Counted from the stretch's first letter, positions 44,293-55,252 are shown. The stretch is 64,000 bases of DNA from Sphingomonas liriopis (GCF_024211255.1 NZ_JAMLDY010000016.1:1-64000), one strand, 5' to 3'. The notes: generated by a model not told the origin, from the letters alone. Numbers and translations are program-made.

Positions 44293-46191
44293 ATGCGCCA
44301 TACCCTCGCCACCGCCCTGCTGCTGGCCGCCACCGCGTTTCCCGCGAACGCGCAGGGGCTTCGTCAATATGGTGCGCTGGCGATCGCGCCGACCGGCGAC
44401 CGCGTCGCGGCGATCGAGAGCGCGGGCGGCCATGGCGTCGTCACGCTGCGCAGCGTCGCCGACGGGCGCGTGCTGCGGACGATCGATCCGTGCCCGACGT
44501 GCAGCTATGCCGGGCTGACCTTCGCGCCCAACGGCGACCTCGTCTTCCTCGCGCGTGATGGCGCGACGGTGCGGCTGACCTATGCCGATGCACGCACGAC
44601 GCGGACGATCGCGACGATCCCCGGCATCGCGCAGACGCCGCGCGTGTCGCCCGACGGCAAGCGCATCGCGCTGCTGGTGACGCTGGGCGCCGCCAAGGAA
44701 GCGGGCGCGACGCAGGCGGGCGTGCGGATGATCGGCGAGATCGGCGAGAAGAACGACGAACAGCGTCTCGCGGTGTTCGATATCGCCACCCCGGCGACGA
44801 GCGTGACGCCGCTGTCGCCCGCCGGACGCTACGTCTACGAATATGACTGGACGCCGGACGGGCGCGGCTTCGTCGCGACGACGGCGCTCGGCAATGGCGA
44901 CGACAATTGGTGGGTGGCGACGCTAGACGCTATCGACGCCGCGACCGGCGCGGTGCGATCGATAGCCAAGCCGACGACGCAGCTCAACCAGCCGCGTGTC
45001 TCGCCGGACGGGCGGACGGTCGCCTATGTCGGCGGGCTGATGAGCGATTTCGGCTCGATCGGCGGCGACGTTTTCACGGTGCCGATCGCCGGCGGTACGC
45101 CGACCAACGTCACCGCGGGCGCGAAGTCGACGGTCACCACGGTCGACTGGACCGCGGGCGGGCTGCGCACGGTGACGCTGGCGGGCGACCGCCTCCAGTT
45201 CGGTACGCTGACCCCGGGCCAGCCGGTGGTGCCGGGCTTCGCCAAGCCGGCCAGCGCGGCTGCGGGCGATGGGCGCGCGGTGTTCTCCGCCGACGGCCGC
45301 GTCGTCGCGGCGGTGGTGCAGGATTACGAACATGCGCCGGCCATCTATGCCGGGCCGATCGCCGGCGTGCGGCAGATCACCCACGACAACGACGCTGCGC
45401 CGGCGCTCGCCACCGCGCGCAGCATCAGCTGGAAGAACGAGGGCTATGACGTGCAGGGCTGGCTGCTCAGCCCCCGCGATGCGCCGGCGGGCGGCAAGGC
45501 GCCGATGATTACGATGGTCCATGGCGGGCCGTCGTCCGCATCGGTGCCGGGCTATGTCGCGCCCCATTCGATGAACGGCGAACTGGTCAAGGCGGGCTAT
45601 TACGTCTTCCTGCCCAATGCGCGCGGCAGCTTCGGACAGGGCGAGGCGTTCACCGTCGCCAACCGGCGCGACTTCGGCGGCGGCGACCTGCGCGACATTC
45701 TCGCCGGGATCGACGCGGTCGAGCGGGTGGCGCCGGTCGACGGCAACCGGCTCGGCCTCGGCGGATGCAGCTACGGCGGGTTCATGACGATGTGGGCGAA
45801 CACGCAGACCAACCGGTTCAAGGGCATCGTCGCGGGTGCCGGCCTGTCCAACTGGGTCAGCTATTATGGCACCAACGGCATCGACCAGTGGCTGCTGCCG
45901 TTCTTCGGCAAGTCGATGTACGACGACATCAAGGCGTATGAGGCCGTGTCTGCGGTCTATCAGGCGAAGAAGGCGAAGACGCCGACCTTCATCTACGTCG
46001 GCGAACGCGATATCGAGGTGCCGCCGACGCAGTCGATCGAATGGTGGCATGCGCTGAAGGACCAAGGCGTGCCGGTGAGCCTCGTGATCTATCCCGACGC
46101 CGGCCATTGCGTGACCGGGCCGGAGCAGTCGGCGGACGTGCGCAAGCGGGCGATCGCGTGGTTCGACAAATATGTGAAGGCGGCGAAGTAA
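44293..46191 (+). CDS. S9-family (prolyl oligopeptidase/acylaminoacyl-type) peptidase, exported
   Basis: A 632-residue serine peptidase. It has a signal peptide (to ANAQ, ~21) and a beta-propeller (~30-370, repeats such as TPRVSPDGKRIALLV and QPRVSPDGRTVAYVG). The alpha/beta-hydrolase domain shows ITMVHGGPSS, PNARGSFGQGEAF, nucleophile Ser493 in GGCSYGGFMTMW, Asp in GERDIEVPP and His in DAGHCV. It trims peptides in the periplasm. GGAG 5 bases before the ATG supports the start. Confidence 0.93.
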   Translation: MRHTLATALLLAATAFPANAQGLRQYGALAIAPTGDRVAAIESAGGHGVVTLRSVADGRVLRTIDPCPTCSYAGLTFAPNGDLVFLARDGATVRLTYADARTTRTIATIPGIAQTPRVSPDGKRIALLVTLGAAKEAGATQAGVRMIGEIGEKNDEQRLAVFDIATPATSVTPLSPAGRYVYEYDWTPDGRGFVATTALGNGDDNWWVATLDAIDAATGAVRSIAKPTTQLNQPRVSPDGRTVAYVGGLMSDFGSIGGDVFTVPIAGGTPTNVTAGAKSTVTTVDWTAGGLRTVTLAGDRLQFGTLTPGQPVVPGFAKPASAAAGDGRAVFSADGRVVAAVVQDYEHAPAIYAGPIAGVRQITHDNDAAPALATARSISWKNEGYDVQGWLLSPRDAPAGGKAPMITMVHGGPSSASVPGYVAPHSMNGELVKAGYYVFLPNARGSFGQGEAFTVANRRDFGGGDLRDILAGIDAVERVAPVDGNRLGLGGCSYGGFMTMWANTQTNRFKGIVAGAGLSNWVSYYGTNGIDQWLLPFFGKSMYDDIKAYEAVSAVYQAKKAKTPTFIYVGERDIEVPPTQSIEWWHALKDQGVPVSLVIYPDAGHCVTGPEQSADVRKRAIAWFDKYVKAAK

Positions 46192-46210
46192 CCGGGGCCG
46201 CCGTCGTTAT

Positions 46211-46307
46211 CGTCGCCATGCCGGATTCGTTCCGGCATCCACCGTTCCGCGAGCATGAACGTTCGGGCTTGCGGACGGGTGGACCCCGGAACAAGTCCGG
46301 GGTGACG
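46211..46307. repeat. Intergenic inverted repeat, family A (variant arm)
   Basis: The left arm CCATGCCGGATTCGTTCCGG is the variant form and the right arm GGAACAAGTCCGGGGTGACG is standard. It lies after the S9 peptidase gene, between convergent genes. Confidence 0.8.
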
Positions 46308-46391
46308 ATGTCCTTGTGGCGGCGGAATAATGTTTGCGACGACATAGCGTTCGCTCAAACGAATGCCTGACGTTCGACCGCCCTTTTTACT

Positions 46392-46481
46392 GCTCGTGCT
46401 GAGCCTGTCGAAGCACAGCGCGCCGCCAATACAGCGCTTGCTTGTGGACCCCTGTGCTTCGACAGGCTCAGCACGAACGGG
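46392..46481. repeat. Intergenic inverted repeat, family C
   Basis: GCTCGTGCTGAGCCTGTCGA and TCGACAGGCTCAGCACGAAC are near-perfect arms enclosing ~45 bp. With the family A copy it fills the 307-bp gap; no gene is seen there. Confidence 0.85.
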
Positions 46482-46498
46482 TTTGATCTTCCGCAGTC

Positions 46499-47560
46499 CT
46501 ACAACAGCGGCTTGCCCGAATCCTTCCACTTGTCGAGCACGGTCGAGGCAGGCGGCAGATTGTCGTGCGCGCGCGCGGGCGCGGGCGGCGGCGTCACGTA
46601 GCTACCGCTTTCGGCATAGGCGGGACGGACGTCGGCGGCGCGCGTCACCGGCGCGACCGGCAGCGGCGCGGCTGCGGCGATCAGCGCGGGGCTGGCGGCG
46701 ACCGGCGGCTGGAGCACCGGCGTGTGCGGGCCGGGCAGCGGCTCGCCGCCACGATAGCTCTGGCGGAAGGCGGCGCTGGTGCCCCAGAAGCCCTTCCAGC
46801 GATGGAACAGGTGCGCGCCGACGACGTCGGTCATTACCAGGCTGCGGTTCCACGCCGGGGTGACCGCATAGGTGTGGTAATGCGTCGCGAGGCCGACCGG
46901 CGCGTAGACGTAACCCGCCAGCGCCATGCTCGCGTTGCGCGCGGCGCGTGCCCAGGCGGTGCGCGACGGCACGCGCGCCATCGCACCGTCGCAGGCGAAG
47001 CTGAACTGGCAGCCCGACCGTTCCGACCCCTGATAGACGACGCCGCAGACGGTGGCGGGGAAGGCGGGGTGGCGCGCGCGGTTGAGGATGACCTGCGCGA
47101 CCGCGGACTGGCCGGCGTCGGGTTCGGACGCCGCCTCGTAATAGATCGCCGCGGTCAGGCATTCGAGCGCGCGCGCACGGTCGAGGCCGCTCGCCGTCTT
47201 CATCGAAAAGGGCGCGGCGGCGACGCTGCCGGCATCGGCGCGCAGCGCGGCGCTGGCCGCGGCGAGCGATACCGGGAGTGCGGGGAGGGCGGTAGTGCCG
47301 GTGACGCCCTGCGCCGGGGCTGCGGCATCCTGCGTCGCCGGGGGTGTGAAATCGGCGTAGAGCAGCGCGGCGCCCGGAAAATGCTCCTCCGCTTCGTAGC
47401 CGGCGGGGGCGGGGAGCGGCGGCGTGGACATGCTTCCGTGTGCGGCGATCGCGCGCCACGCGGCCTGCGCGGACAGCGCGACGGTGAGCGCGAGCCCGAT
47501 CGCCACCAGCGCCGCCCACACGCGCGTCATCGTCCGGATCGTCTGCATCGGCACCCGCAT
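46499..47560 (-). CDS. SleB-type cell-wall hydrolase
   Basis: A 353-residue exported or membrane-anchored protein (helix at ~14-34). The central SleB/hydrolase_2 domain (~130-250) shows CLTAAIYYEAASEPDAGQSAVAQVILNRA, with the catalytic Glu in YYEA, and CGVVYQGSERSGCQFSFACDG. This fold cleaves peptidoglycan as a lytic transglycosylase or amidase. The N- and C-terminal tails are Pro/Ala-rich. ATG at 47560 or 47548. Confidence 0.88.
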   Translation of the reverse strand: MRVPMQTIRTMTRVWAALVAIGLALTVALSAQAAWRAIAAHGSMSTPPLPAPAGYEAEEHFPGAALLYADFTPPATQDAAAPAQGVTGTTALPALPVSLAAASAALRADAGSVAAAPFSMKTASGLDRARALECLTAAIYYEAASEPDAGQSAVAQVILNRARHPAFPATVCGVVYQGSERSGCQFSFACDGAMARVPSRTAWARAARNASMALAGYVYAPVGLATHYHTYAVTPAWNRSLVMTDVVGAHLFHRWKGFWGTSAAFRQSYRGGEPLPGPHTPVLQPPVAASPALIAAAAPLPVAPVTRAADVRPAYAESGSYVTPPPAPARAHDNLPPASTVLDKWKDSGKPLL

Positions 47561-47688
47561 AGCCGCCGCATAGCTTATGAGAGGTGTAGCGTCCGCCCCG
47601 GATTCGGCGGCGTCCCGCGATGGTACGGATGGGGGTGGTGGTAGGGAATGGGTGGTGGAGCGCTCTACTCTCTACCCGGACCCGGTAT

Positions 47689-47779
47689 CGTGTTCCCGCG
47701 AAGGCGGGAACCCAGGAGTCCAGCAGGACCGCGACCGTGGTATGCGGGACTCCTGGGCTCCCGCCGTCGCGGGAGCACG
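47689..47779. repeat. Intergenic inverted repeat, family B
   Basis: CGTGTTCCCGCGAAGGCGGG and CTCCCGCCGTCGCGGGAGCACG form arms with AGGAGTCC/GGACTCCT inside. It belongs with the next copy; the two fill the 388-bp gap 47561-47948, in which I see no gene. Confidence 0.82.
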
Positions 47780-47833
47780 ATGGGTTTCGTCGAAGCCCAC
47801 CGAATATGCGGGCCGTCGCTTCCCCTACACGAT

Positions 47834-47930
47834 CGTCATTCCCGCGAAGGCGGGAATCCATACTGGCTGACGGTACGGTTCTATCCGCGGCCGTCGTGAT
47901 TATGGCTCCCCGCCTTCGCGGGGATGACGA
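47834..47930. repeat. Intergenic inverted repeat, family B, second copy
   Basis: The left hairpin CGTCATTCCCGCGAAGGCGG(GAA) and the right hairpin CCCCGCCTTCGCGGGGATGACG are imperfect mates ~50 bp apart. It ends 18 bases past the stop of the M16 peptidase gene. Confidence 0.78.
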
Positions 47931-47948
47931 ATAGAGGGGATCAGCCGA

Positions 47949-50780
47949 TCATTTCAGCGTCGCACTATCGAGATTGAGCTGCGTCTCGGTCAGCGTCTCC
48001 GTTTCCGGCCGTGCAGCCTTCAGCGGGGCGATGAACTGCTTGGCGTCGCCGACGATCGCGACGCTCGCTGCCTTGGGATCGAGCAGCGCGGCCGACGCGG
48101 ACTGGACCGCCGCCGAGGTGACGCCCTCGACCTTGGCGGTGTAGCTTTGCAGTTCGGCGAGCGGTACGCCGTCGAGGACGTATTCGCCGAGGATGCCGGC
48201 GATGCCGTCGGTCGTCTCCACCGTGCGGCCGAAGTTGCCGACCAGCACCGCCTTGCGCGTCGCCAGCTCCGCCTCGGGCACCGGGGCGGCGCCCATCCGC
48301 GCCATTTCGGCGGTCATCAGCGTGACGACCTCCGCCGCGGTCTGGTTCTTCGTCTGGGTGCGTGCGGCGATGCTGCCGGTGCCGCGCATCGCATCGACGC
48401 CGCTCGACGCGCCGTAGGCGAGGCCGCGCTTGATGCGGATTTCCTGGTTGAGCCGCGACGAGAAGCCGCCGCCGAGCACGGTATTGGCGACCGCGAACGG
48501 ATAGTAACGCGCGTCCGAGCGCGGAATCGCGGGCCGCTCGACCACGACGCCGGCCTGCCCTGCGCCGGGCATGTCGACGACGATCGTCCGCGGCGAGGGG
48601 AGCGTACCGAAGGCGGGCAGCGCAGCGGGGGCACCGGCGGGAGCCTTCCAGCCGCCGAGCTGCGTCTCGGCGAGCGCCTTCGCCTGTGCCGCGGTGACGT
48701 CGCCGACGAGGATCAGTGCCGCCTGATCGGGGCGCCACGTCCGCGCATAGGCGGCGGTGACGTCGCCGCGGACGATCGCCTTCAGCGACGCGGGCGTGCC
48801 GCTGCCCGGCGCGCCGAGCGGCGAGGCACCGAAGGCGGCACGGTCGGCGACCAGCGCGGCGAGTTGCGCCGGATTCTTGAACGCGACGGTGACCGCATCG
48901 ACCTGCTGCGCGCGGGCGCGTTCCAGTTCCTCCGGCGCGAAGACGGGGTGCTGCGCGACGTCGGCGAGGATCGTCATCGCGGGCGCGAGCTGGTCGGATT
49001 TCACCGTCACTTCGACCGTGCCGCCTTCGCTCGCCGCACCGGCGCCGATCGAGCCGCCGAGGCTTTCGACCTGCCGCGCGATCTCGGTCGCCGAGCGGGT
49101 GGTGGTGCCCTTGGTCATCAGGCCGGCGGCGAGGTTGCTGACCCCCGAGCGGTTCGCCGGATCGAGCGCCTGCCCGCCGGTCGCGACGAGGTAGGCGGTG
49201 GCGATCGGCAGATCGTGCCGCTCGACGGTGATGACGCGCAGGCCGTTGGCGAGCCGCGTCTCGACCGGCTGCGGCAGGTTCGCCCTGACCGGCGCGGCGG
49301 CGGCGGGGGGCTGGACGCGCTGGCCCTCGGGCGCGGGGGTGACGATCGCGATCTGGGCGGGCGCTTTCAGCGGCGAGGTCTGCACGGTGGAGGCGACGGC
49401 GATCGTGTCGCCGCTCTGCCCCGCGGGCCTGGCGGTGTCGGGCAGGTAGCGGATCGTCGCCGACTGGTTCTCGGCCAGATATTTGCGCGCGACGCGCTGG
49501 ACGTCGGCGGCGGTCACCTGTGCGATCGCGGCGAGCTGGCGGTCGGCGGCGCGGGGATCGCCGTCGATGATGACCGACGAGGCGAGCGTGCGCGCCTTGC
49601 CCTCCGCGGTCTCGCGGCTCTTGATCGTCGCGGTCAGGATCTCGTTCTTCGCCTCGGCGAGTTCGGCGGCGCTGACCGGCGCGTCGCGGAAGCGCGCGAT
49701 CTCGCGCTTCAACGCCGCCTCGCCCTGATCGACGGTCTTGCCGCCGGCGAGGATCGCGTAGGCGATCAGGTTGCCGGTGCCCTGCTTGCTGTCGAGGAAG
49801 GACGAGGCGTCCTGCGCGAGCTGGTCGCGGTAGACGAGGCTTTCGTACATCCGGCTGCTCTCGCCGGTCGACAGGATCGTGTTGAGCACGGTCAGCGCCG
49901 GAATGTCCGCATCGCGGTCGGCGGGGACGTGCCAGCTCATCAGCACCGCGGGCAGCGGCGTGTTGGGTTCGTAGACGGTGTAGCTCACCGCCTTCGTGCG
50001 CGGCGGTTCGGTGACGGCGACGCGCGGGATCGCGGTGGCGGGCCTGGCGATCTTGGCGAAATACTGGTCGACCCAGGCGTTCAGCTGTGCCGCGTCGAAA
50101 TTGCCCGAAACGACGAGGATCGCATTGTCGGGCCGGTAATAGGTCGCGTGGAAGCCGCGGACGTCATCGATCGACGCGGCCTCGAGATTCTCGATGCTGC
50201 CGATCGTCGAGCGCGCATAGGGGTGCGTCGTATAGGCGGCGGCGGACAGATAGGTGGAGAACAGCTTGCCGTAGGGGCGGGCGAGCGTCGACTGGCGCAG
50301 CTCCTCCTTCACCACGTCGCGTTCGGAGGCGAAGCTCTTGGGTTCGACGACGAGGCTCGCCATCCGGTCGGCCTCGGCGAACAGCAGGCGCTGGAGGTGG
50401 TTGGCGGGGATCACCTCGTAATAATTGGTGTAATCGTCGTTGGTCGAGGCGTTGTTATAGCCGCCGACATCCTCGGTCAGCCGGTCCATCTGTTCGCTGA
50501 CGAGGTTGCGCGTCGCCTTGAACATCAGATGCTCGAACATGTGCGCGAAGCCCGAGCGGCCCTGCGGGTCGTCCTTCGACCCGACATCGTACCACACCTG
50601 CACCGCGACGTTGGGCGTCGTCGTGTCGCGCAGCGCATAGACGCGCAGGCCGTTCGCCAGCGTGCGTTCGGTATAGGCGATCGGCTTGACCGCCGCGGTG
50701 TTGGGCCGCGCGGTCTGGGCGGTGGCGGAAAGGGGCAGGAGCGCGGCCCCGAGCAGAAGGGCGGCACGGACGAGGCGCAT
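47949..50780 (-). CDS. M16-family zinc peptidase, two-domain, exported
   Basis: A 943-residue protein. The signal peptide ends SATAQ (~22). The N-terminal M16 half carries the inverted zinc motif His80-x-x-Glu-His84 (AHMFEHLMFK) and the distal Glu in ANHLQRLLFAEADRM. The C-terminal half repeats the fold (LANGLRVITVERHDLPIATAYLV) without zinc ligands. The chain thus contains both a catalytic and an inactive half, like pitrilysin or fused mitochondrial-type processing peptidases. GGAG precedes the ATG at 50780. Confidence 0.93.
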   Translation of the reverse strand: MRLVRAALLLGAALLPLSATAQTARPNTAAVKPIAYTERTLANGLRVYALRDTTTPNVAVQVWYDVGSKDDPQGRSGFAHMFEHLMFKATRNLVSEQMDRLTEDVGGYNNASTNDDYTNYYEVIPANHLQRLLFAEADRMASLVVEPKSFASERDVVKEELRQSTLARPYGKLFSTYLSAAAYTTHPYARSTIGSIENLEAASIDDVRGFHATYYRPDNAILVVSGNFDAAQLNAWVDQYFAKIARPATAIPRVAVTEPPRTKAVSYTVYEPNTPLPAVLMSWHVPADRDADIPALTVLNTILSTGESSRMYESLVYRDQLAQDASSFLDSKQGTGNLIAYAILAGGKTVDQGEAALKREIARFRDAPVSAAELAEAKNEILTATIKSRETAEGKARTLASSVIIDGDPRAADRQLAAIAQVTAADVQRVARKYLAENQSATIRYLPDTARPAGQSGDTIAVASTVQTSPLKAPAQIAIVTPAPEGQRVQPPAAAAPVRANLPQPVETRLANGLRVITVERHDLPIATAYLVATGGQALDPANRSGVSNLAAGLMTKGTTTRSATEIARQVESLGGSIGAGAASEGGTVEVTVKSDQLAPAMTILADVAQHPVFAPEELERARAQQVDAVTVAFKNPAQLAALVADRAAFGASPLGAPGSGTPASLKAIVRGDVTAAYARTWRPDQAALILVGDVTAAQAKALAETQLGGWKAPAGAPAALPAFGTLPSPRTIVVDMPGAGQAGVVVERPAIPRSDARYYPFAVANTVLGGGFSSRLNQEIRIKRGLAYGASSGVDAMRGTGSIAARTQTKNQTAAEVVTLMTAEMARMGAAPVPEAELATRKAVLVGNFGRTVETTDGIAGILGEYVLDGVPLAELQSYTAKVEGVTSAAVQSASAALLDPKAASVAIVGDAKQFIAPLKAARPETETLTETQLNLDSATLK

Positions 50781-50856
50781 GGGAGGCTCCGGCTTGGAAC
50801 GAAGGATGCGCGGGGTTGAACCGGAGGATGGGGGCGGTGTCAATCACGGGGCCCTC

Positions 50857-50952
50857 TCACCCTCACCCTTCCGGCGCTTCGCGCCTCCCTCCCTCTCCCG
50901 ATGGGAGAGGGAAGGGGCCCGCTGCCGAAGGCAGTGGGAAGGGTGAGGGTGA
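50857..50952. repeat. Intergenic inverted repeat, family D
   Basis: TCACCCTCACCCTTCC and GGGAAGGGTGAGGGTGA enclose CCCTCTCCCGATGGGAGAGG. It lies between the M16 gene and the small membrane protein gene. Confidence 0.85.
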
Positions 50953-50962
50953 CGAGCGGCCC

Positions 50963-51148
50963 TTAGTCCTTCGTCTTCCCCGAATTGGCGAACAGCACCG
51001 CCGCCGCCACCGCAGCCGATCCGATGCCGACGCCGATGATCCGCATCGGCCAGTGGTTCTTCTTCGCAGGTTCCCGCGATTTGGCGGCGTCCTGCTGCGC
51101 CTTGGCGGCGGCGGCGGCTTCGAGGATCTCGTTGGGCTGGTCGGACAT
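50963..51148 (-). CDS. Small single-helix membrane protein
   Basis: A 61-residue protein: an Ala/Gln/Lys-rich N-terminal half (EILEAAAAAKAQQDAAK, probably helical) and one membrane helix (MRIIGVGIGSAAVAAAVLFA, ~35-54) with a short charged tail. GGGAGAG precedes the ATG; the tgt stop lies two bases upstream of the ATG, so it is co-transcribed with tgt. Function unknown. Confidence 0.75.
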   Translation of the reverse strand: MSDQPNEILEAAAAAKAQQDAAKSREPAKKNHWPMRIIGVGIGSAAVAAAVLFANSGKTKD

Positions 51149-51150
51149 GC

Positions 51151-52427
<1,277 letters not shown>

Positions 52428-52451
52428 GCGCGGCGACGGTGAAACGGGGTG

Positions 52452-52919
52452 CTACCGCTTCTTCTTCCCCCGATCGATGGGCTCGCGCGGCGCCATCGCG
52501 CGGATCGTCAGCACCTCCTTGCGCGTGACGCTGCCGTCCTTGTCGACGTCGAGGCGCGCGAAGACGCGCGCGAACGCCGCCTGCAGTTCGGCGAGCGTGA
52601 TGCGGTTGTCGCCATCGGTGTCGACCTCGAACGGGCTGGGCAGCGCGTTGCGGTCGCCGAGCCAGCGCTCCGCCCAGTCGGCGAAGGCGATATAGCCGAG
52701 CGACCCGCTGCCGCCCGTGTCGATCGCGGCGAAGCTGCGTGCGACGCCCGCTTCCAGCTCGGCACGGGTGGTGCGGCCGTCGCCGTTCGCGTCGAAGGCG
52801 GCGATCGCCATCGCCACCGGCGCGACGACCAGCGTCGCGGGCGGCTGGCCCGGGGCGGCGGGGACGGCGCCGGCGGGCAATGGCGCGGCGGTTTGCAGCA
52901 GCAGGGGCAATAGCATCAT
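52452..52919 (-). CDS. EF-hand calcium-binding protein
   Basis: A 155-residue protein with a short hydrophobic N-terminus (possible signal, to ~20). Four EF-hand loops are seen: FDANGDGRTTRAE (43-54), a degenerate IDTGGSGSLGYIAF (67-78), VDTDGDNRITLAE (100-111) and LDVDKDGSVTRKE (124-135). The tail ends in basic residues (RGKKKR). It overlaps the lacI-type gene stop by 4 bases. Role unknown. Confidence 0.85.
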   Translation of the reverse strand: MMLLPLLLQTAAPLPAGAVPAAPGQPPATLVVAPVAMAIAAFDANGDGRTTRAELEAGVARSFAAIDTGGSGSLGYIAFADWAERWLGDRNALPSPFEVDTDGDNRITLAELQAAFARVFARLDVDKDGSVTRKEVLTIRAMAPREPIDRGKKKR

Positions 52920-53917
52920 GACAGGCTCGATCCGCGGACGATCAGTTCGGGGGGCAACACAGTCGAGGTCGCGGGCTCGCCGGCGATGCGGCGCATCATC
53001 GCCTCGATCATCAGGCCTGCGCCCTTCGCCAGATCCTGACGGATCGTGGTGAGCGGCGGCACCGTCTGCGCGGCGAGCGTGACGTCGTCATAGCCGACCA
53101 CCGTCGCCTCGTCCGGCACCGCGACGCCCGCCTCGGCGAGCGCGCGCAGCACGCTCATCGCGACGACGTCGGAGGCGGCGAAGATGCCGTCGGGCACGTC
53201 CCCCGCCGCGATCCGCGCGCGCACGCCCGCCAGCGCCTGATCGGGGGTCATCGCGGTCGCCAGCACCTCGACCGTGCCCCCCGCGGCGGCGGCACCGGTG
53301 CGGAAGCCCGCAAGGCGATCGGCGAATTCGGGCGGCGCGGGGTCGCCGACGAACAGCAGCCGCTGCCGGCCTTGCGCGGCGAGATGCTCCGCGGCGAGGC
53401 GCCCGCCGCCGTGATTGTCCGATCCGATCGTCAGCTGTCTCTGCCCGTCGCGGTGGACGCCCCAGACGACCAGCGGCGCATAGCGTTCGGCGACGCGCTC
53501 GATCGTGTCATATTGGTCGGACTGGCCGATCAGGATCAGCCCGTCGGTGCGACCGCTGTCGACCAGCCGGTCGAGCCAGTCGTCGCAGCTCGGGATCACC
53601 CGCGACAGCAGGATGTCGTAGCCGCGCTCGACGAGCCCGTCGGCGAGGAAGCCGAGCAGCGTGAGGAAGAACGGATCGGTCAGATGCTGCGTACGCGCAT
53701 GGCCGAGCGGCATGGCGAGCCCGATCGCGCCGGTATGGCGCAGCCTCAGGTTGCGCGCGAGCTGGTTGGGGCGGACGTCATGTTCGCGCGCCAGTGCCAG
53801 GATGCGTTCGCGCGTCGCCGCCCTGACCGACGGATGATCGGCGAGCGCGCGCGAAACCGTCGCGGTCGATACGCCCGCGAGCACCGCGATATCCGCCAGA
53901 TTCCTCGGCTTGGACAA
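52916..53917 (-). CDS. LacI-family transcriptional regulator
   Basis: A 333-residue repressor. HTH and hinge: NLADIAVLAGVSTATVSRALADHPSVRAATRERILALA. A periplasmic-binding-protein-like effector domain runs from ~60 (GAIGLAMPLGHARTQHL, DGLILIGQSD, GSDNHGGGRLAAEHL, FAASDVVAMSVLRALAEAGVAVP). The ligand is likely a sugar or nucleoside. No transport or catabolic genes adjoin; the EF-hand and tgt genes follow. Confidence 0.92.
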   Translation of the reverse strand: MSKPRNLADIAVLAGVSTATVSRALADHPSVRAATRERILALAREHDVRPNQLARNLRLRHTGAIGLAMPLGHARTQHLTDPFFLTLLGFLADGLVERGYDILLSRVIPSCDDWLDRLVDSGRTDGLILIGQSDQYDTIERVAERYAPLVVWGVHRDGQRQLTIGSDNHGGGRLAAEHLAAQGRQRLLFVGDPAPPEFADRLAGFRTGAAAAGGTVEVLATAMTPDQALAGVRARIAAGDVPDGIFAASDVVAMSVLRALAEAGVAVPDEATVVGYDDVTLAAQTVPPLTTIRQDLAKGAGLMIEAMMRRIAGEPATSTVLPPELIVRGSSLS

Positions 53918-53989
53918 GGCCCCGTCCTTCCCGCGCCACGATCATCGGCGCGCGCAATCGATCCCATGACTGGCCGCGCGAGGCAACCG

Positions 53990-54109
53990 CTATGGCAGCA
54001 ACAGCGACGCATCCCCGTAGGAATAGAAACGATAGCCGTGTCCGATGGCATGCGCGTAGGCCGCCTGCATCCGCTCCCGCCCCATCAGCGCCGATACCAG
54101 CATGAACAG
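53990..54109 (-). pseudogene. queA: queA, 3' fragment
   Basis: The last 39 codons ([19 protein letters not shown]...[14 protein letters not shown]) are the unmistakable C-terminus of S-adenosylmethionine:tRNA ribosyltransferase-isomerase. Homology stops at about 54110, where LFML is preceded by FSPQA instead of the usual FHLPKST. The missing ~300 codons would lie upstream, where the island now stands. The missing part may survive beyond the right edge, with a new 3' end supplied by the island. Confidence 0.85.
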
Positions 54110-54207
54110 AGCCTGCGGCGAGAAAAGAAATCTCATATAAAACAATGAGTTGTGTCCGTTACGGTGACGACTTCCTCGCACTCCTAACGATCTCCCACTT
54201 TTAGCTG

Positions 54208-54239
54208 AAGCCTCCGCGGCGGAGTTTCCTAGCGGAGGC
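54208..54239. repeat. Inverted repeat near the island end
   Basis: GCCTCCGC and GCGGAGGC form a perfect 8-bp stem with a ~15-base loop, 60-90 bases past the stop of the Mrr-like gene and 100 bp from the queA junction. It may be a terminator or part of the recombinase-binding arm region. Confidence 0.45.
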
Positions 54240-54301
54240 GCTTTGGCTTGATCGGCTGCCGAAATCCAGCCTCCCGCCGGCCACTCCGATCGGGCGAGCG
54301 T

Positions 54302-55252
54302 CTAGCCCACCTTTTCCATGACCCAGCGCATCAGGCCTGCGTCGAGGGTCATATCGGCGATTCTGTCTGGGCCGAGCACGTTGACCCGAGGGTCAGCCGT
54401 CAACGCCTCGCCAGAGTGGAAAGCATAGAACAGCCGCTTGTGCGGGCCGTCCACTTCGAGCTGTGCGACGTAATCGGCCAACTCTCGAGAGTCGGTGCGC
54501 GATTTCACTTGGACCATTGCTCGCTCTCCGGTGCTCGGGAGAACGAGATCGAGGTCCAGCGTCTTCTGCGTGCGGCCGAGAATGCCGACCCGTCGCCAGC
54601 CGCTCTGCGTGAAGAGGAGGTCCACAAGCAATTCGAAATCGTCTGGCTGGAGGCTTCGGATCAGCGCGAGCGTCGCATCGCGCATTGCAGACAGGGCTAT
54701 TTCGGCGGCTTCAACCTCGTCCGCTCGGCGCCCATTGACCTTGCGGACGACATAATCCTCACGCGGGACGCTGCACGACGTGCCCCGGTAAGCGGCGAGG
54801 CTGACGAGATCGCCGGCGAGGTTTCCCTTGATGAGCGGCAGGCCATTTATGTCTGTGTCGCGCCATCCGCCGACCACGGGACGCGCCGTGCTGTCGCCGT
54901 CGTGGGTGCGTTGTAGAGGACTCCCGGGCTCTAATGTCGCCCATAGCAGCCGCTGGCCCGAAAACGTGATCCAGAGGATCGAGCCGTCGTCTTCCACAAA
55001 GTGCCGTGTCTCATTAGCGAAGCGTGTCGCGACGCCTGGAGCCTTCCCGTACTCGCGCCACATCGCCGCAAAACCGTCCCAGTCGCGAGCTTCGCAGAGG
55101 GCAAATCCACGATCGGCATCAGACCCGAACCCCATTCGAAGCACACCGCGAGCGAAGCAGTCGCTTTCCCACATGCCGCCTTCGCCGAGCTTGACGTACC
55201 GGACTGCTCGCGGAGTTACGGGTGAGAGCATCAGCAAAGACCTGTCGCGCAC
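54302..55252 (-). CDS. Mrr-like PD-(D/E)xK restriction endonuclease
   Basis: A 316-residue protein. Residues ~200-270 show an Mrr-type nuclease core: LQPDDFELLVDLLFTQSGWRR, the acidic LDLDLV (Asp233/Asp235) and VQVKS (Gln248-x-Lys250, the Q-x-K form known in Mrr enzymes). Residues ~15-110 (RYVKLGEGGMWESDCFARG...WITFSGQRLLWATL) may form a PUA/EVE-like base-reading domain; this is an inference from pattern only. Start is GTG 55252 or ATG 55231. It follows a 152-codon gene by 22 bp. A type IV, modification-dependent restriction enzyme is the likely role. Confidence 0.72.
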   Translation of the reverse strand: MRDRSLLMLSPVTPRAVRYVKLGEGGMWESDCFARGVLRMGFGSDADRGFALCEARDWDGFAAMWREYGKAPGVATRFANETRHFVEDDGSILWITFSGQRLLWATLEPGSPLQRTHDGDSTARPVVGGWRDTDINGLPLIKGNLAGDLVSLAAYRGTSCSVPREDYVVRKVNGRRADEVEAAEIALSAMRDATLALIRSLQPDDFELLVDLLFTQSGWRRVGILGRTQKTLDLDLVLPSTGERAMVQVKSRTDSRELADYVAQLEVDGPHKRLFYAFHSGEALTADPRVNVLGPDRIADMTLDAGLMRWVMEKVG